DNA of 64,000 bases from NCBI RefSeq assembly GCF_003149455.1, contig NZ_QFFK01000004.1, forward strand, positions 372,001 to 436,000. Reading direction: 5' to 3'. The position numbers and the translations under genes are program-made. The DNA is from Chitinophaga deserti. Lineage in GTDB: Bacteria; Bacteroidota; Bacteroidia; Chitinophagales; Chitinophagaceae. Below the pieces are notes generated by a model. The model made no database searches and was not told where the DNA came from. It saw nothing but the letters and a program-made list of their open reading frames with translations. Positions 45,105-53,973 of this stretch are shown in pieces. Position 1 is the first letter of the stretch, and each line of letters opens with the position of its first letter.

Positions 45105-45788
45105 ATGAAACCCAAACTGGTCGTGCTCACGGGCGCAGGCATCAGCGCAGAAAGCGGGCTCCGCACTTTCAGGGACTCCGACGGTCTCTGGGAAGGCCAC
45201 GACGTTTACGAAGTAGCTTCTCCCAACGGCTGGGCTAAAAATCCCTCCCTCGTGCAGGAATTCTATAACCTCCGCCGCAAAGATGTACTGGCCGCCAAGC
45301 CCAACGCAGCACATATAGGCCTGGCCGAACTGGAAGAATGGTACGATGTGCGCATCATTACCCAGAACATCGATGACCTGCATGAGCGCGGCGGCTCCTC
45401 CCGCGTGCTGCACCTGCATGGCGAGATACTGAAGATGCGCAGCGAGTATGATGAAACGCTGTTGTTCGATATCGCAGAGGATATCCAAATGGGGCAGCTG
45501 GCCCCGGATGGCGGACAGTTCCGCCCGCATGTGGTATGGTTCGGGGAAGATGTGAGTATGATACAGCCCGCTGTGCTGGAGATCGTTCAGGCCGATGCGT
45601 TTGTACTGATCGGTACCTCACTGAATGTGTATCCCGCAGCCGGCCTCGTGAATTACCTGCGGGCCGATGTACCGAGGTTTATCATCGACAAAAAGATTCC
45701 CCCCGTAAGTGATTCCGCGAACTGGACGCTGATCGAAAAAGCGGCCACGGAAGGGATCGCGGAGCTGAAGGAATTATTGAAGTTGTAA
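45105..45788 (+). CDS. cobB: Sirtuin, SIRT5/CobB-like NAD-dependent deacylase lacking zinc cysteines
   Basis: 227 residues. Rossmann motif VLTGAGISAESGLRTFRDSDGLW near 6-28, QNID near 87, and the catalytic His in HLHGE near 104. FYNLRR near 53 carries the Tyr and Arg that in CobB and SIRT5 recognise succinyl-lysine, so desuccinylase activity is likely. The protein has no cysteine at all, so the four-Cys zinc site of E. coli CobB is missing and the small domain is shortened. Last gene before a strong terminator and array 4. Confidence 0.88.
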   Translation: MKPKLVVLTGAGISAESGLRTFRDSDGLWEGHDVYEVASPNGWAKNPSLVQEFYNLRRKDVLAAKPNAAHIGLAELEEWYDVRIITQNIDDLHERGGSSRVLHLHGEILKMRSEYDETLLFDIAEDIQMGQLAPDGGQFRPHVVWFGEDVSMIQPAVLEIVQADAFVLIGTSLNVYPAAGLVNYLRADVPRFIIDKKIPPVSDSANWTLIEKAATEGIAELKELLKL

Positions 45789-45809
45789 TACAGTATTTGT
45801 ATAAAACAG

Positions 45810-45842
45810 GAAAGGCAGCACATGATGTGCTGCCTTTCTTAT
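45810..45842 (+). terminator. Terminator of the sirtuin gene
   Basis: A 13-bp perfect stem (GAAAGGCAGCACA / TGTGCTGCCTTTC) with a 3-base loop, followed by TTATTTT. Confidence 0.85.
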
Positions 45843-45915
45843 TTTGAATGAGTTACCGTGTGCTAAGCAACTTCACGGAAATTAAAAATCTCTTGCGTGA
45901 ACATATTTCGTTCGC

Positions 45916-46135
45916 TAACCGGCCGCTAATCGTACGCTAATAGCGCTGTAATCGTACTGCAATCGCGCTCTAATCGCGCTGTAATAGCGCTGCAATCGTA
46001 CTGTAATAGCGCTGCAATAGCGTTGTAATCGTACTGTAATCATACGCTAATAGCGCTGTAGTCATACTGTAATCATACGCTATCCATACGCTAACCGGCC
46101 TGTTACAGTACAGTAATTGGCCTGTAACAATATCC
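45916..46135. repeat. 11-bp-period tandem array 4, 20 units
   Basis: Twenty consecutive 11-base units without a single length error (220 bp). The commonest are TAATAGCGCTG (five copies), TAATCGTACTG, CAATCGTACTG, TAATCATACGC and TAATCGCGCTG. Consensus is roughly TAATMRYRCTG: a conserved TAAT start and C-T-G or C-G-C end, with a variable centre. Edges decay into TAACCGGCC-type units. There is no open reading frame across it and no hairpin structure. It lies between the converging sirtuin and saccharopine-dehydrogenase-like genes. Confidence 0.92.
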
Positions 46136-46170
46136 GGTCTTTTCCGGCCAGCAATATCACGTTAACTAAT

Positions 46171-46202
46171 AAAAAAAGCCGTCCCGATTAAGCCGGGACG
46201 GC
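46171..46202 (-). terminator. Terminator of the saccharopine dehydrogenase-like gene
   Basis: Minus strand: 9-bp stem (GCCGTCCCG / CGGGACGGC) with a 7-base loop, then seven T (A at 46171-46177). Confidence 0.9.
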
Positions 46203-46312
46203 GCGTTCTTTCACATGTTCAACCTCCTCGATAAGGAGTAGTCATAGGAAAATGACTTGATCCAGGTATGGGGCTGGTTGAATCTTTGGCCGAAGTGTAA
46301 TGATTTGTGTGC

Positions 46313-47638
46313 TCAATCGAAAGTTTCCTCGAACCTGATATCGAATTCCTCCAGTTCACGGAGGACGGGGTTATAGATGTCTGGCATAACGGGGATCTGT
46401 AGTCCTGTGAGGCTAACCTGTCCGGAAAGGACCAGTTTGGCCATAATACCCAGGGGCAGTCCAACTGTTTTTGCCATAGCGGTGCGCAGGTTATCTTCAC
46501 CCTGCACAATCATATAACTGGATAATTTAGTGGTCATGTTCCTGCGCTCGAACTCGATTTCGTGCAGCATTACGATCATGTCTTTATCTGTTGGCTCCAT
46601 TCTCAGGCGGGCTTCGAGAACATGCTGCAGAACACCCGCATTGGTTTGTTCCCCTAAGTTAATCAAATCCCCGTTCAAAATGCCCAAATATTTCAGTTGG
46701 CGGATCAGTTTGCTCTTGCTGCTGACGCCGAGGAACTGGGCGATGTTTTCTTCGTGGCTGAGGGAGTCATCGACCTTAATGTTCTGAGATGCCCAGGCGA
46801 AGTAGGGGACCTTGTCGGTGGGGTGCTTTTTCTTATCGTCCGTAAGCCCGAGGCGTACGAGGGCGTTCCATCCTTCGCAGAAATCGGGGTAGCGGAGGGT
46901 GGCGCGCATGAAGGTAGGCACGTTAGACAGGTTGTAAATATCCGTATAGTTGAGGGAATCGCGGTTGGGGTACCAGGCGAGCTTGCCGAGGCCGGGTACC
47001 TGGATGGTTTTAGACTGGTCGAACAGTTGTTCGTATTCCACTTCCTTCACCTTGCCCTTTTCGCGGTATATGGCGCCTGAGGAGCCTGCCAGCACAATGT
47101 TGCGGGCGTTCCAGGAGATTTTATACTGCCAGGGGTTATCGTTGCTTTCGGGGGAGATGAGGCCGCCGCAATAGGAGCGGAAGCAGGATATCTGCCCGCC
47201 TTTCTTTTCGATGGAGTGGATGAGTTTCATGGCCGACATGTGATCGATGCCGGGGTCGAGGCCCATTTCGTACATGAAGAGGAGGCCTGCCGCTTCAATT
47301 TCCTTTTCCAGTTTACGGATTTCAGGATCGATGTAGGAAGCAGTCAGGAGGTTCTTTCCTGCTTCGAGACAGTCGCGCGCAACCACGATGTGGAGGGCGG
47401 GGGGCAGGAGAGAAATCACGAGATCGGTTTCCCGGATGAGTGGCTGGCGCACGGATGCGTCTTTCACGTCAATAGCCGCCGCAGTGGCGTAATACGACTT
47501 GCCTATCTTGGATTTGATCAGCATCAGGTCGCTGTCTACTACCGTTATGTGCCATTTCTGCCGGGGCGCATTGGCCAGCAGGTAATCGATCAGAACAGTC
47601 GCTGACTTGCCGGCGCCAAACAATAGAACATGCTTCAT
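46313..47638 (-). CDS. Saccharopine dehydrogenase-family oxidoreductase
   Basis: 441 residues. N-terminal Rossmann domain (HVLLFGAGKSATVLIDYLL, TVVDSDL, LVISLLPPALH) and the family catalytic region (TASYIDPEIRKL, YEMGLDPGIDHMSAMKLI, FRSYCGGLISPESNDNPW). The layout matches saccharopine dehydrogenase/reductase proteins of lysine metabolism; the reaction direction is not decided. No lysine-ketoglutarate reductase gene is nearby. Monocistronic, with a terminator beyond the stop. Confidence 0.85.
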   Translation of the reverse strand: MKHVLLFGAGKSATVLIDYLLANAPRQKWHITVVDSDLMLIKSKIGKSYYATAAAIDVKDASVRQPLIRETDLVISLLPPALHIVVARDCLEAGKNLLTASYIDPEIRKLEKEIEAAGLLFMYEMGLDPGIDHMSAMKLIHSIEKKGGQISCFRSYCGGLISPESNDNPWQYKISWNARNIVLAGSSGAIYREKGKVKEVEYEQLFDQSKTIQVPGLGKLAWYPNRDSLNYTDIYNLSNVPTFMRATLRYPDFCEGWNALVRLGLTDDKKKHPTDKVPYFAWASQNIKVDDSLSHEENIAQFLGVSSKSKLIRQLKYLGILNGDLINLGEQTNAGVLQHVLEARLRMEPTDKDMIVMLHEIEFERRNMTTKLSSYMIVQGEDNLRTAMAKTVGLPLGIMAKLVLSGQVSLTGLQIPVMPDIYNPVLRELEEFDIRFEETFD

Positions 47639-47971
47639 ATGAGACTCTATGGTTAAAAACTACCAAACGAAAACAATAAATTCCGGCGAATGTTCAGATA
47701 AGTATGGTTTTCCCGAAACTCCCCGAATTGCTTGCATTCGATTATAAGGGTTGATTTTCATAGGGTTATAAACAAATAGCTTGCCAATTTGAAATCGGCT
47801 GGTATATATCTATTTTAAGATATATAGAACATTTACCGGAGATGACGCGAAAGTAGGATAATTCGGCCATTTTTATTCACATTCCGCCCCCAAACGGCCT
47901 TAATACGGCTCAAATTCGTTATATTTGCTCTTTATTTAAGGAGACAGAAAAACCTGTAAACCAATAACATA
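47639..47971. other. Divergent promoter region upstream of gyrA
   Basis: A 333-base gap between two divergent genes. A TATATTTG -7 element at 47920-47927 lies 44 bases before the gyrA start; no good TTG lies 19-20 bases further out. A second AT-rich patch near 47810-47830 (ATATATCTATTTTAAGATATATAG) is an imperfect palindrome. No coding frame or 11-bp periodicity was seen. Confidence 0.5.
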
Positions 47972-50593
47972 ATGATAGAGAACACGGACAATCAAGGCAA
48001 TCAAAAGGACGGTAGAATTGTTCAGATCAACATTGAGGAGCAAATGAAGACTGCGTACATCGACTATTCCATGTCGGTGATCGTGGGCCGCGCGCTGCCG
48101 GATGTAAGGGATGGTTTTAAACCGGTTCACCGCCGCGTGCTCTTTGGCATGCATGAATTGGGAAATACACACAACAAACCTTACAAGAAATCTGCCCGTG
48201 TTGTTGGGGACGTAATGGGTAAGTATCACCCGCATGGTGACTCTTCCGTGTACGATACGATGGTACGTATGGCCCAGCCATGGTCGCTCAGGTACATGCT
48301 GATCGACGGGCAGGGTAACTTCGGATCCATCGACGGTGACATGCCTGCGGCCATGCGTTATACGGAGGTGCGCCTGCAGAAGTTTGCCGAAGCCATGCTC
48401 GACGATCTTGAAAAGGATACGGTAGATTTCACACTCAACTTTGACGATACCCTCCAGGAGCCCCTGGTGTTGCCCACCCGTATTCCCAACCTGCTCGCCA
48501 ACGGCGCTTCAGGTATCGCGGTAGGGATGGCCACCAACATCATGCCCCACAACCTCAGCGAACTGATCGACGGTCTTACCGCCATGATCGCTGACCGGAA
48601 CATTACCGTTGAAGAACTCATTAAGCACATCAAAGCCCCCGACTTCCCGACCGGTGGTATCATATACGGTTTTGAAGGCGTTAAACAAGGCTTCGAAACC
48701 GGCCGCGGCAGGGTAGTAGTTCGCGGTAAGATCAATTCAGAAACCTCTAAAACAGGTAAGGAAAAGCTCGTTATCTACGAACTGCCCTACCAGGTGAACA
48801 AGGCCGTTCTGCACCAGAAAATTGCACAGCTCGTAAATGATAAAGTGATCGAAGGCATCTCCGATGTACGTGATGAAAGCGACCGCGAAGGCATGCGCCT
48901 CGTGATCGATCTCAAACGCGAAGCGATCCCTAACGTTATCATCAACCAGCTTTACAAATACTCCGAACTGCAAACCTCTTACGGTATCAACAACGTGGTA
49001 CTCGTAAAAGGCCGTCCCCGGATCATGAACCTCAAGGAACTGCTCGAAGAATTCATCGAGTTCCGCCACGAAGTAGTGACCCGCCGTACCCAGTTCGAAC
49101 TCCGCGAAGCAGAAAAGAAAGCCCACATCCTCGCAGGCTATCTCATCGCACTCGATCACCTCGATGCCGTTATCTCCCTCATCCGTAACTCCGCCACGCC
49201 CGATGTAGCACGCGAAGGCCTCATGAGCAATTTCGGGCTGAGCGAGATCCAGGCCAAAGCCATCCTCGAACTGCGCCTCCAGCGCTTAACAGGCATGGAA
49301 CGCGATAAGATCCGCGAAGAACACGATGAAATCATGAAACTCATCGACCGCCTGAAAGAAATTCTGGGTGATGAAGGTCTCCGTATGGAAATCATCAAAA
49401 CCGAACTGGAAGAAGTAAAGAAGAAATTCGGCGACGAGCGTAAAACCGAGATCCAGTACCTGGCAGCGGAAATGCGCATCGAAGATATCATCGCTGAGGA
49501 AGATGTGGTAATCACCATTTCTCACCTCGGATATATCAAACGCACCTCCGCATACGACTACCGCCAGCAGAAACGCGGCGGCCGTGGCGCCATCGGCGGT
49601 AAAACGAGGGATGAGGATTACATCGAGCACCTGTTCGTTGCCTCCACCCACCATACCATGCTGTTCTTCACAGAGAAAGGCCGCTGCTACTGGCTGAAGG
49701 TCTACGAAATCCCTGAAGGAGAAAAAGCCAGCAAAGGCCGTGCAATCCAGAACCTTATCACCATCCCGTCTGACGATAAGATCCGCGCGATCATCGATAT
49801 CAAAGACCTGAATGATAAAGACTTCATCAATAACCATTACATCGTGCTCTGCACCCGTAATGGTATCATTAAGAAAACACTGCTGGAAGAATTCAGCCGT
49901 CCGCGTACAAACGGTGTGAACGCAATCACCGTAAACGATGGCGACCAGCTACTGGAAGCTAAACTGACCAACGGTAACAGCGAAATCATGATGGCTGTGA
50001 AGAGCGGCCGCGCTATCCGCTTCCCTGAAAATACAGTGCGCGACACAGGCCGCGGCGCCATCGGGGTACGTGGTATTGAAGTTGATAATGAGAAAGATGA
50101 AGTGGTTGGTATGATTTGTGTTGATAAGGAAGATAAGACGAAAACCGTGCTCGTAGTTTCCGAAAAAGGATTCGGAAAACGGACCGATATCGAAGAGTAC
50201 CGTATCACCAACCGTGGGGGTAAAGGGGTGAAAACTATCAGCGTAACCGAAAAAACCGGTCCGTTGATCGCCATCCTCGATGTTACCGAAACCAATGACC
50301 TCATGATCACCTGTAAATCCGGTATCACCATCCGCATGGCGGTGGGTGATGTTCGTGAAGCAGGCCGTGCCACACAGGGCGTAAGACTGATCCGCATGGA
50401 TGAGTCCGACGAGATCGCCGCAGTAGCCCGCCTCGATGAGCAGGAAGAATTAGAGGCCATTGTAGCAGAAGGTGAAGAAGGAATTGAAGGAGCAGAAGGT
50501 ACCGTATTAGCGGAAGGCGCAGAAAATGAAGATGCCGGTGAAAACACCGAAGCTGCCGGAGGCGATGCGGAAGAAGCACCTACAGAAGAATAA
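47972..50593 (+). CDS. gyrA: DNA gyrase subunit A
   Basis: 873 residues. Breakage-reunion domain with KYHPHGDSSVYDTMVRMAQ near 76-94 (quinolone pocket; Ser and Asp at the E. coli 83 and 87 positions, the susceptible residues) and the catalytic Tyr in AAMRYTEVRL near 130. The GyrA box QQKRGGRGAIGG opens the C-terminal beta-pinwheel near 530, which separates GyrA from ParC. The last ~60 residues are strongly acidic (Glu/Ala-rich), a feature known to tune wrapping in other GyrA tails. Together with GyrB it introduces negative supercoils. Confidence 0.96.
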   Translation: MIENTDNQGNQKDGRIVQINIEEQMKTAYIDYSMSVIVGRALPDVRDGFKPVHRRVLFGMHELGNTHNKPYKKSARVVGDVMGKYHPHGDSSVYDTMVRMAQPWSLRYMLIDGQGNFGSIDGDMPAAMRYTEVRLQKFAEAMLDDLEKDTVDFTLNFDDTLQEPLVLPTRIPNLLANGASGIAVGMATNIMPHNLSELIDGLTAMIADRNITVEELIKHIKAPDFPTGGIIYGFEGVKQGFETGRGRVVVRGKINSETSKTGKEKLVIYELPYQVNKAVLHQKIAQLVNDKVIEGISDVRDESDREGMRLVIDLKREAIPNVIINQLYKYSELQTSYGINNVVLVKGRPRIMNLKELLEEFIEFRHEVVTRRTQFELREAEKKAHILAGYLIALDHLDAVISLIRNSATPDVAREGLMSNFGLSEIQAKAILELRLQRLTGMERDKIREEHDEIMKLIDRLKEILGDEGLRMEIIKTELEEVKKKFGDERKTEIQYLAAEMRIEDIIAEEDVVITISHLGYIKRTSAYDYRQQKRGGRGAIGGKTRDEDYIEHLFVASTHHTMLFFTEKGRCYWLKVYEIPEGEKASKGRAIQNLITIPSDDKIRAIIDIKDLNDKDFINNHYIVLCTRNGIIKKTLLEEFSRPRTNGVNAITVNDGDQLLEAKLTNGNSEIMMAVKSGRAIRFPENTVRDTGRGAIGVRGIEVDNEKDEVVGMICVDKEDKTKTVLVVSEKGFGKRTDIEEYRITNRGGKGVKTISVTEKTGPLIAILDVTETNDLMITCKSGITIRMAVGDVREAGRATQGVRLIRMDESDEIAAVARLDEQEELEAIVAEGEEGIEGAEGTVLAEGAENEDAGENTEAAGGDAEEAPTEE

Positions 50594-50635
50594 ACCTCTA
50601 ACAATTAACGATAATTATTTAAAAACCTGAGCCAC

Positions 50636-51886
50636 ATGAAAAAACTATTTGTAACGCTTCTCTTTTGCGGCGCCGGATTTGCAGGCATGGCGCAGAAAGC
50701 AAAAGTGAATAGTGCAGATGAATTCCTGAAGAACGATAAAATCGACCAGGCGAAAACGGATATCGAAGCGGCCCTTGCTCACGAAAAAACGAAAGATGAC
50801 GCACGTACCTGGTATGTGAAAGGCAAAATTTATGAAGCCCTCGCTACCAAAAACAAAAGCGCAGCCGATGCGGAAGTTGCTTTCGAGTCCTTCAAAAAAG
50901 CACTCGAACTCAACCCCAAACTGCCGGAAGCACTCCTGGAAATGAATAACCGCATGTTCAACGTGTACGCCACCATCGGCAACGCCGGTTATGGTAACCT
51001 GAACGACCAGAAGTGGGATTCCTCTTTCACTTACTTCAAAAAAGCAGTGGAAGTGCGCGACTATTATAATGGTAAGAACCTCGGCGGTACCATCCCCACC
51101 GATACTGCCATGGTATTCTACGCCGGTTACGCTGCACAGCAGGCTGGTAAAAAAGACGATGCGTTCGATCTGCTGAAGAAAGCTGCCGACCTCCAGTTCA
51201 AAACTGAACCGGCCCTCTACGTTGTGCTCGCACAACAGTACGAAGAGCGTGGCGATAACGCTAACTGGCTCGGTACCATCGAAAAAGCCAAAGGCCTCTT
51301 CCCGGCCGACAAGCGCTTTAACGACATGGAAATGCTTTATTATTCCAAAACCGGCAAAACCGACGATCTGCTGAGCATGCTCGAGAAGAAAGTGGGAGAA
51401 AACCCCAGCGATTTCAACCTCGTGCTCGACTACGCCATCCGTCTCGATAACGTAGCCAATCCCCGCGACGAGAAAGGTAACGATGTTGCTAAGCCCGCCA
51501 ACTACGACGCGCTGATGAACAAAGCAGAAGAAGCGTACAAAAAAGCTCTGGCCCTCAAAGCCGATGATGCTACCGCTAACTTCCAGCTCGGTGCCCTTTA
51601 CTTCAACCGCGCCGTTGCCAGCAATAAAGAGCTGAACGCTCTCACCAGCAAGGAACAAACAGGCCCTAAAGCGAAAGAACTGCAAACCAAAGTACAGGGT
51701 CTTATGGACCAGGCACTGCCTTTCTTCGAAAAAGCTGACGCAGGCTTCACCGCCATGGGCAGCAACCTCGAAGCAAGCGACAAACGCACTTTCGAAAGCG
51801 CACTGTACGCCCTTCAGAAAATTTACGCTATCAAGAACATGAGCGATAAAGTAGAAGTAGTGAAAAAGAAATTGGAAAGCCTGTAA
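50636..51886 (+). CDS. Exported tetratricopeptide-repeat protein
   Basis: 416 residues. Signal peptide MKKLFVTLLFCGAGFAGMAQ. At least five TPR-like helical pairs (TWYVKGKIYEAL, AFESFKKALELNPKLPEAL, YAGYAAQQAGKKDDAFDLL, AEEAYKKALALKADDATANF). Lysine-rich, Ala-rich repeats with no enzymatic motif. It follows gyrA by 42 bases, an arrangement repeated in other Bacteroidota, and ends at a clear terminator. It probably works in the periplasm as a scaffold. Confidence 0.82.
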   Translation: MKKLFVTLLFCGAGFAGMAQKAKVNSADEFLKNDKIDQAKTDIEAALAHEKTKDDARTWYVKGKIYEALATKNKSAADAEVAFESFKKALELNPKLPEALLEMNNRMFNVYATIGNAGYGNLNDQKWDSSFTYFKKAVEVRDYYNGKNLGGTIPTDTAMVFYAGYAAQQAGKKDDAFDLLKKAADLQFKTEPALYVVLAQQYEERGDNANWLGTIEKAKGLFPADKRFNDMEMLYYSKTGKTDDLLSMLEKKVGENPSDFNLVLDYAIRLDNVANPRDEKGNDVAKPANYDALMNKAEEAYKKALALKADDATANFQLGALYFNRAVASNKELNALTSKEQTGPKAKELQTKVQGLMDQALPFFEKADAGFTAMGSNLEASDKRTFESALYALQKIYAIKNMSDKVEVVKKKLESL

Positions 51887-51906
51887 GCAGGTTTCTCCCA
51901 ATCAGA

Positions 51907-51936
51907 AAAAGGCAAGGGGCAACCCTTGCCTTTTTT
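51907..51936 (+). terminator. Terminator of gyrA/TPR transcript
   Basis: A 12-bp perfect stem (AAAAGGCAAGGG / CCCTTGCCTTTT) with a GCAA loop and six T. Confidence 0.93.
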
Positions 51937-52168
51937 GTTGCCCCAAACTTTCCCCCGCCACCCAAACTGCCGCAATATTTCCACAGTACTGTTATTACGC
52001 AAACAAGTAGGTAATTATAATGGAATTCAATGCATTACGCTGTGAATCAACGGTTCTTTTATTACCGGTAATAATATATATAGCCCGAATAGCCGTTGGC
52101 ATGGTAATTATCCTATGTAGTTGAAATACACGCATTTGATTCACATAACCATATCAAATCCTTAAATT

Positions 52169-52513
52169 ATGGTCACACGAACAAAACCTACTGACATGCA
52201 GGAGAAACATCACGAAAACATGCTGATGAAAGATGCCAACCGGCAGGAGCGTTACGGAGAACAGGAATTTAACGACGATGCCAACTACAAGTTGGAAGGA
52301 TACGATGAAAATGAACAGGACGTAAGAGACCGGCGCAATCAGCGTGAAGCGGAATTAGCAGATGGCGACGCCGCCGCTCATGGTGAAACTCCTAAAAGAA
52401 CTCCCAGCAGAAGGGGCTTTGCTGCCATGGACAAAGAAAAACAACGCCAGATAGCCAGTAAGGGAGGCAAAGCCTCTCATGGTGGTGGCCGCAAACCCAG
52501 CAAACCGCGCTGA
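52169..52513 (+). CDS. KGG-motif stress-associated protein
   Basis: 114 residues, hydrophilic and probably disordered. The C-terminus has GFAAMDKEKQRQIASKGGKA followed by SHGGGR, the KGG repeat motif of stress-induced proteins such as GsiB and YciG. The N-terminal part is charged with many Asn, Asp and Gln (NRQERYGEQEFNDDANY). Members are often induced by desiccation, osmotic or general stress. Monocistronic, with its own terminator 21 bases after the stop. Confidence 0.85.
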   Translation: MVTRTKPTDMQEKHHENMLMKDANRQERYGEQEFNDDANYKLEGYDENEQDVRDRRNQREAELADGDAAAHGETPKRTPSRRGFAAMDKEKQRQIASKGGKASHGGGRKPSKPR

Positions 52514-52534
52514 GGCACATAACTGAACTGGAAA

Positions 52535-52566
52535 AGCGTGTATCAGAAACGGTACACGCTTTTTTT
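52535..52566 (+). terminator. Terminator of the KGG gene
   Basis: AGCGTGTA / TACACGCT stem with a 10-base loop and seven T. Confidence 0.85.
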
Positions 52567-52612
52567 GTGCGCAGCAGTAATTTACCTACTTTGTCATCCA
52601 ATCCAACCTCTT

Positions 52613-53563
52613 ATGAAAGCAGTAGCAGTCAATCAATTCAAAAGCATACCCCAGGTGATGGACCTTCCGGAACCCGCCCTGAAAGATGGTACCATCCGCA
52701 TCAGGCTCGCCGCGGCAGGGCTCAACCCCTTCGACTGGAAGCTGGTAGACGGTATCCTTGAAGAACAAATGCCCCACGTTTTTCCCCTGATCCTCGGGGT
52801 AGACGGCGCAGGCGTAGTGGAAGCCGTTGGTGCAGGCGTAACGCGCTTCAAAGCGGGCGACCAGGTATACGGCCAGATGCTGCACAACCCGGTAGGCGAA
52901 GGCTCATACGCAGAATTCGTGACCGTTCCGGAATCAGCTGCCATCGCCATAGCCCCGCATTCCATATCACTGGCTGATGCTGCAGCACTGCCCACCTCAG
53001 GCATGACGGCCATGCAACTGATCGAACGGTCGGGCCTCACAGCTGGTCAGAAAGTATTGGTGATCGGAGCCACGGGTGGCGTAGGGTCTTTTATAACACA
53101 GATCGCTAAGGAAAGAGGCATCCATGTCATTGCCACCGTATCGGACGATGAAGCCGCTGCCAGGATAAGGCAACTGGGTGCAGCAGAAACCATCAATTAT
53201 AAGACTGCCCCGGTAGAAGAGCAATTTGCCGGCGGGGCCGACGCCCTGTTCGACCTCGTAGGTAATAAATCCGGCTTTGAGAAAATGCTGTCACTCGTTA
53301 AGAAAGGCGGTAAGGCATATACCACTCAGTTCGTAGCCGATAAAGATCACCTCCACGAACTGGGCCTGAAAGGCGGCAACTTCGAAACCAAAGGCTCACC
53401 CGCCTCCCTGGATGCCCTCCGCGATCTGGCAGACAATGGGAAGCTCACCGTACCGGTAGACCGCCGCATTCCCCTCGACCAGGCGCCTGTAGCCATTGCA
53501 GACAGCCGCACCGGCAAAAGCAAAGGCAAAACGATCCTCCTCATTAACGAATCGTTGGGTTAA
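52613..53563 (+). CDS. NADP-dependent quinone-oxidoreductase-type MDR protein
   Basis: 316 residues from ATG 52613. Medium-chain dehydrogenase/reductase without zinc ligands: AAAGLNPFDWKLVDG near 38, GVDGAGVVEAVGAGV near 64, ALPTSGMTAMQLI near 125 and the nucleotide motif VLVIGATGGVGSF near 147. It belongs to the NADP-dependent alkenal/quinone oxidoreductase branch, likely reducing quinones or electrophilic enones. The longer frame upstream runs into the KGG terminator. Confidence 0.88.
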   Translation: MKAVAVNQFKSIPQVMDLPEPALKDGTIRIRLAAAGLNPFDWKLVDGILEEQMPHVFPLILGVDGAGVVEAVGAGVTRFKAGDQVYGQMLHNPVGEGSYAEFVTVPESAAIAIAPHSISLADAAALPTSGMTAMQLIERSGLTAGQKVLVIGATGGVGSFITQIAKERGIHVIATVSDDEAAARIRQLGAAETINYKTAPVEEQFAGGADALFDLVGNKSGFEKMLSLVKKGGKAYTTQFVADKDHLHELGLKGGNFETKGSPASLDALRDLADNGKLTVPVDRRIPLDQAPVAIADSRTGKSKGKTILLINESLG

Positions 53564-53581
53564 AACTCATATTTATAAACG

Positions 53582-53617
53582 CCGCCGCGGCACGGGAGCA
53601 ATCCCGGGTTGCGGCGG
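53582..53617. terminator. Hairpin between converging oxidoreductase and YjbR genes
   Basis: CCGCCGC / GCGGCGG outer stem with an inner CGGGA / TCCCG pairing; GTTGTT follows on the plus strand. It fills most of the 59-base gap. Confidence 0.65.
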
Positions 53618-53622
53618 TGTTG

Positions 53623-53973
53623 TTATTTACCCAGTTCTTCGCGGGACTTCTTAGGCAACTTGGCCACTACCAGGTCGTAGCTGTTCTTTACCCATTCGAG
53701 CAGCAGGCTGTCAGGAATGGAGCCATCGAACAGGATGGTGTTCCAATGCTTCTTGTTCATATGATACCCCGGCAATACCGCTTCATATCGCTCCCTCAGC
53801 TCCTCTACTTCTTCAGGATCACATTTGAGGTTGATGCTTTCAAAAGAGTTGACATCCACAAGGGCGAACAATTTACCCATTACGGTAAAGACGAGTGTGG
53901 TTTCCCCGAACGGAAATGCTTCAGCGGTGCCGGGCAGGGAAAGGCAGTAGGTTTGCAGTTTCTCCAGATTCAT
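53623..53973 (-). CDS. MmcQ/YjbR-family protein
   Basis: 116 residues from ATG 53973. CLSLPGTAEAFPFGETTLVF near 9, FALVDVNSFESINLKCDPE near 35, and HMNKKHWNTILFDGSIP near 70 are the family hallmarks. The fold is a double-wing helix-like CyaY domain; DNA binding is proposed but a physiological role is not established. The frame stays open 33 codons upstream, but that part lacks family residues. Confidence 0.88.
   Translation of the reverse strand: MNLEKLQTYCLSLPGTAEAFPFGETTLVFTVMGKLFALVDVNSFESINLKCDPEEVEELRERYEAVLPGYHMNKKHWNTILFDGSIPDSLLLEWVKNSYDLVVAKLPKKSREELGK

Noticed and set aside
45916..46135. CRISPR array
   Set aside because: Repeat unit is only 11 bases, there are no unique spacers and no cas genes in the window.
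50645..51901. 418-codon open frame antisense to the exported TPR gene
   Set aside because: Shadow of the biased codons of the real gene; composition rich in Cys and Phe with no motif.
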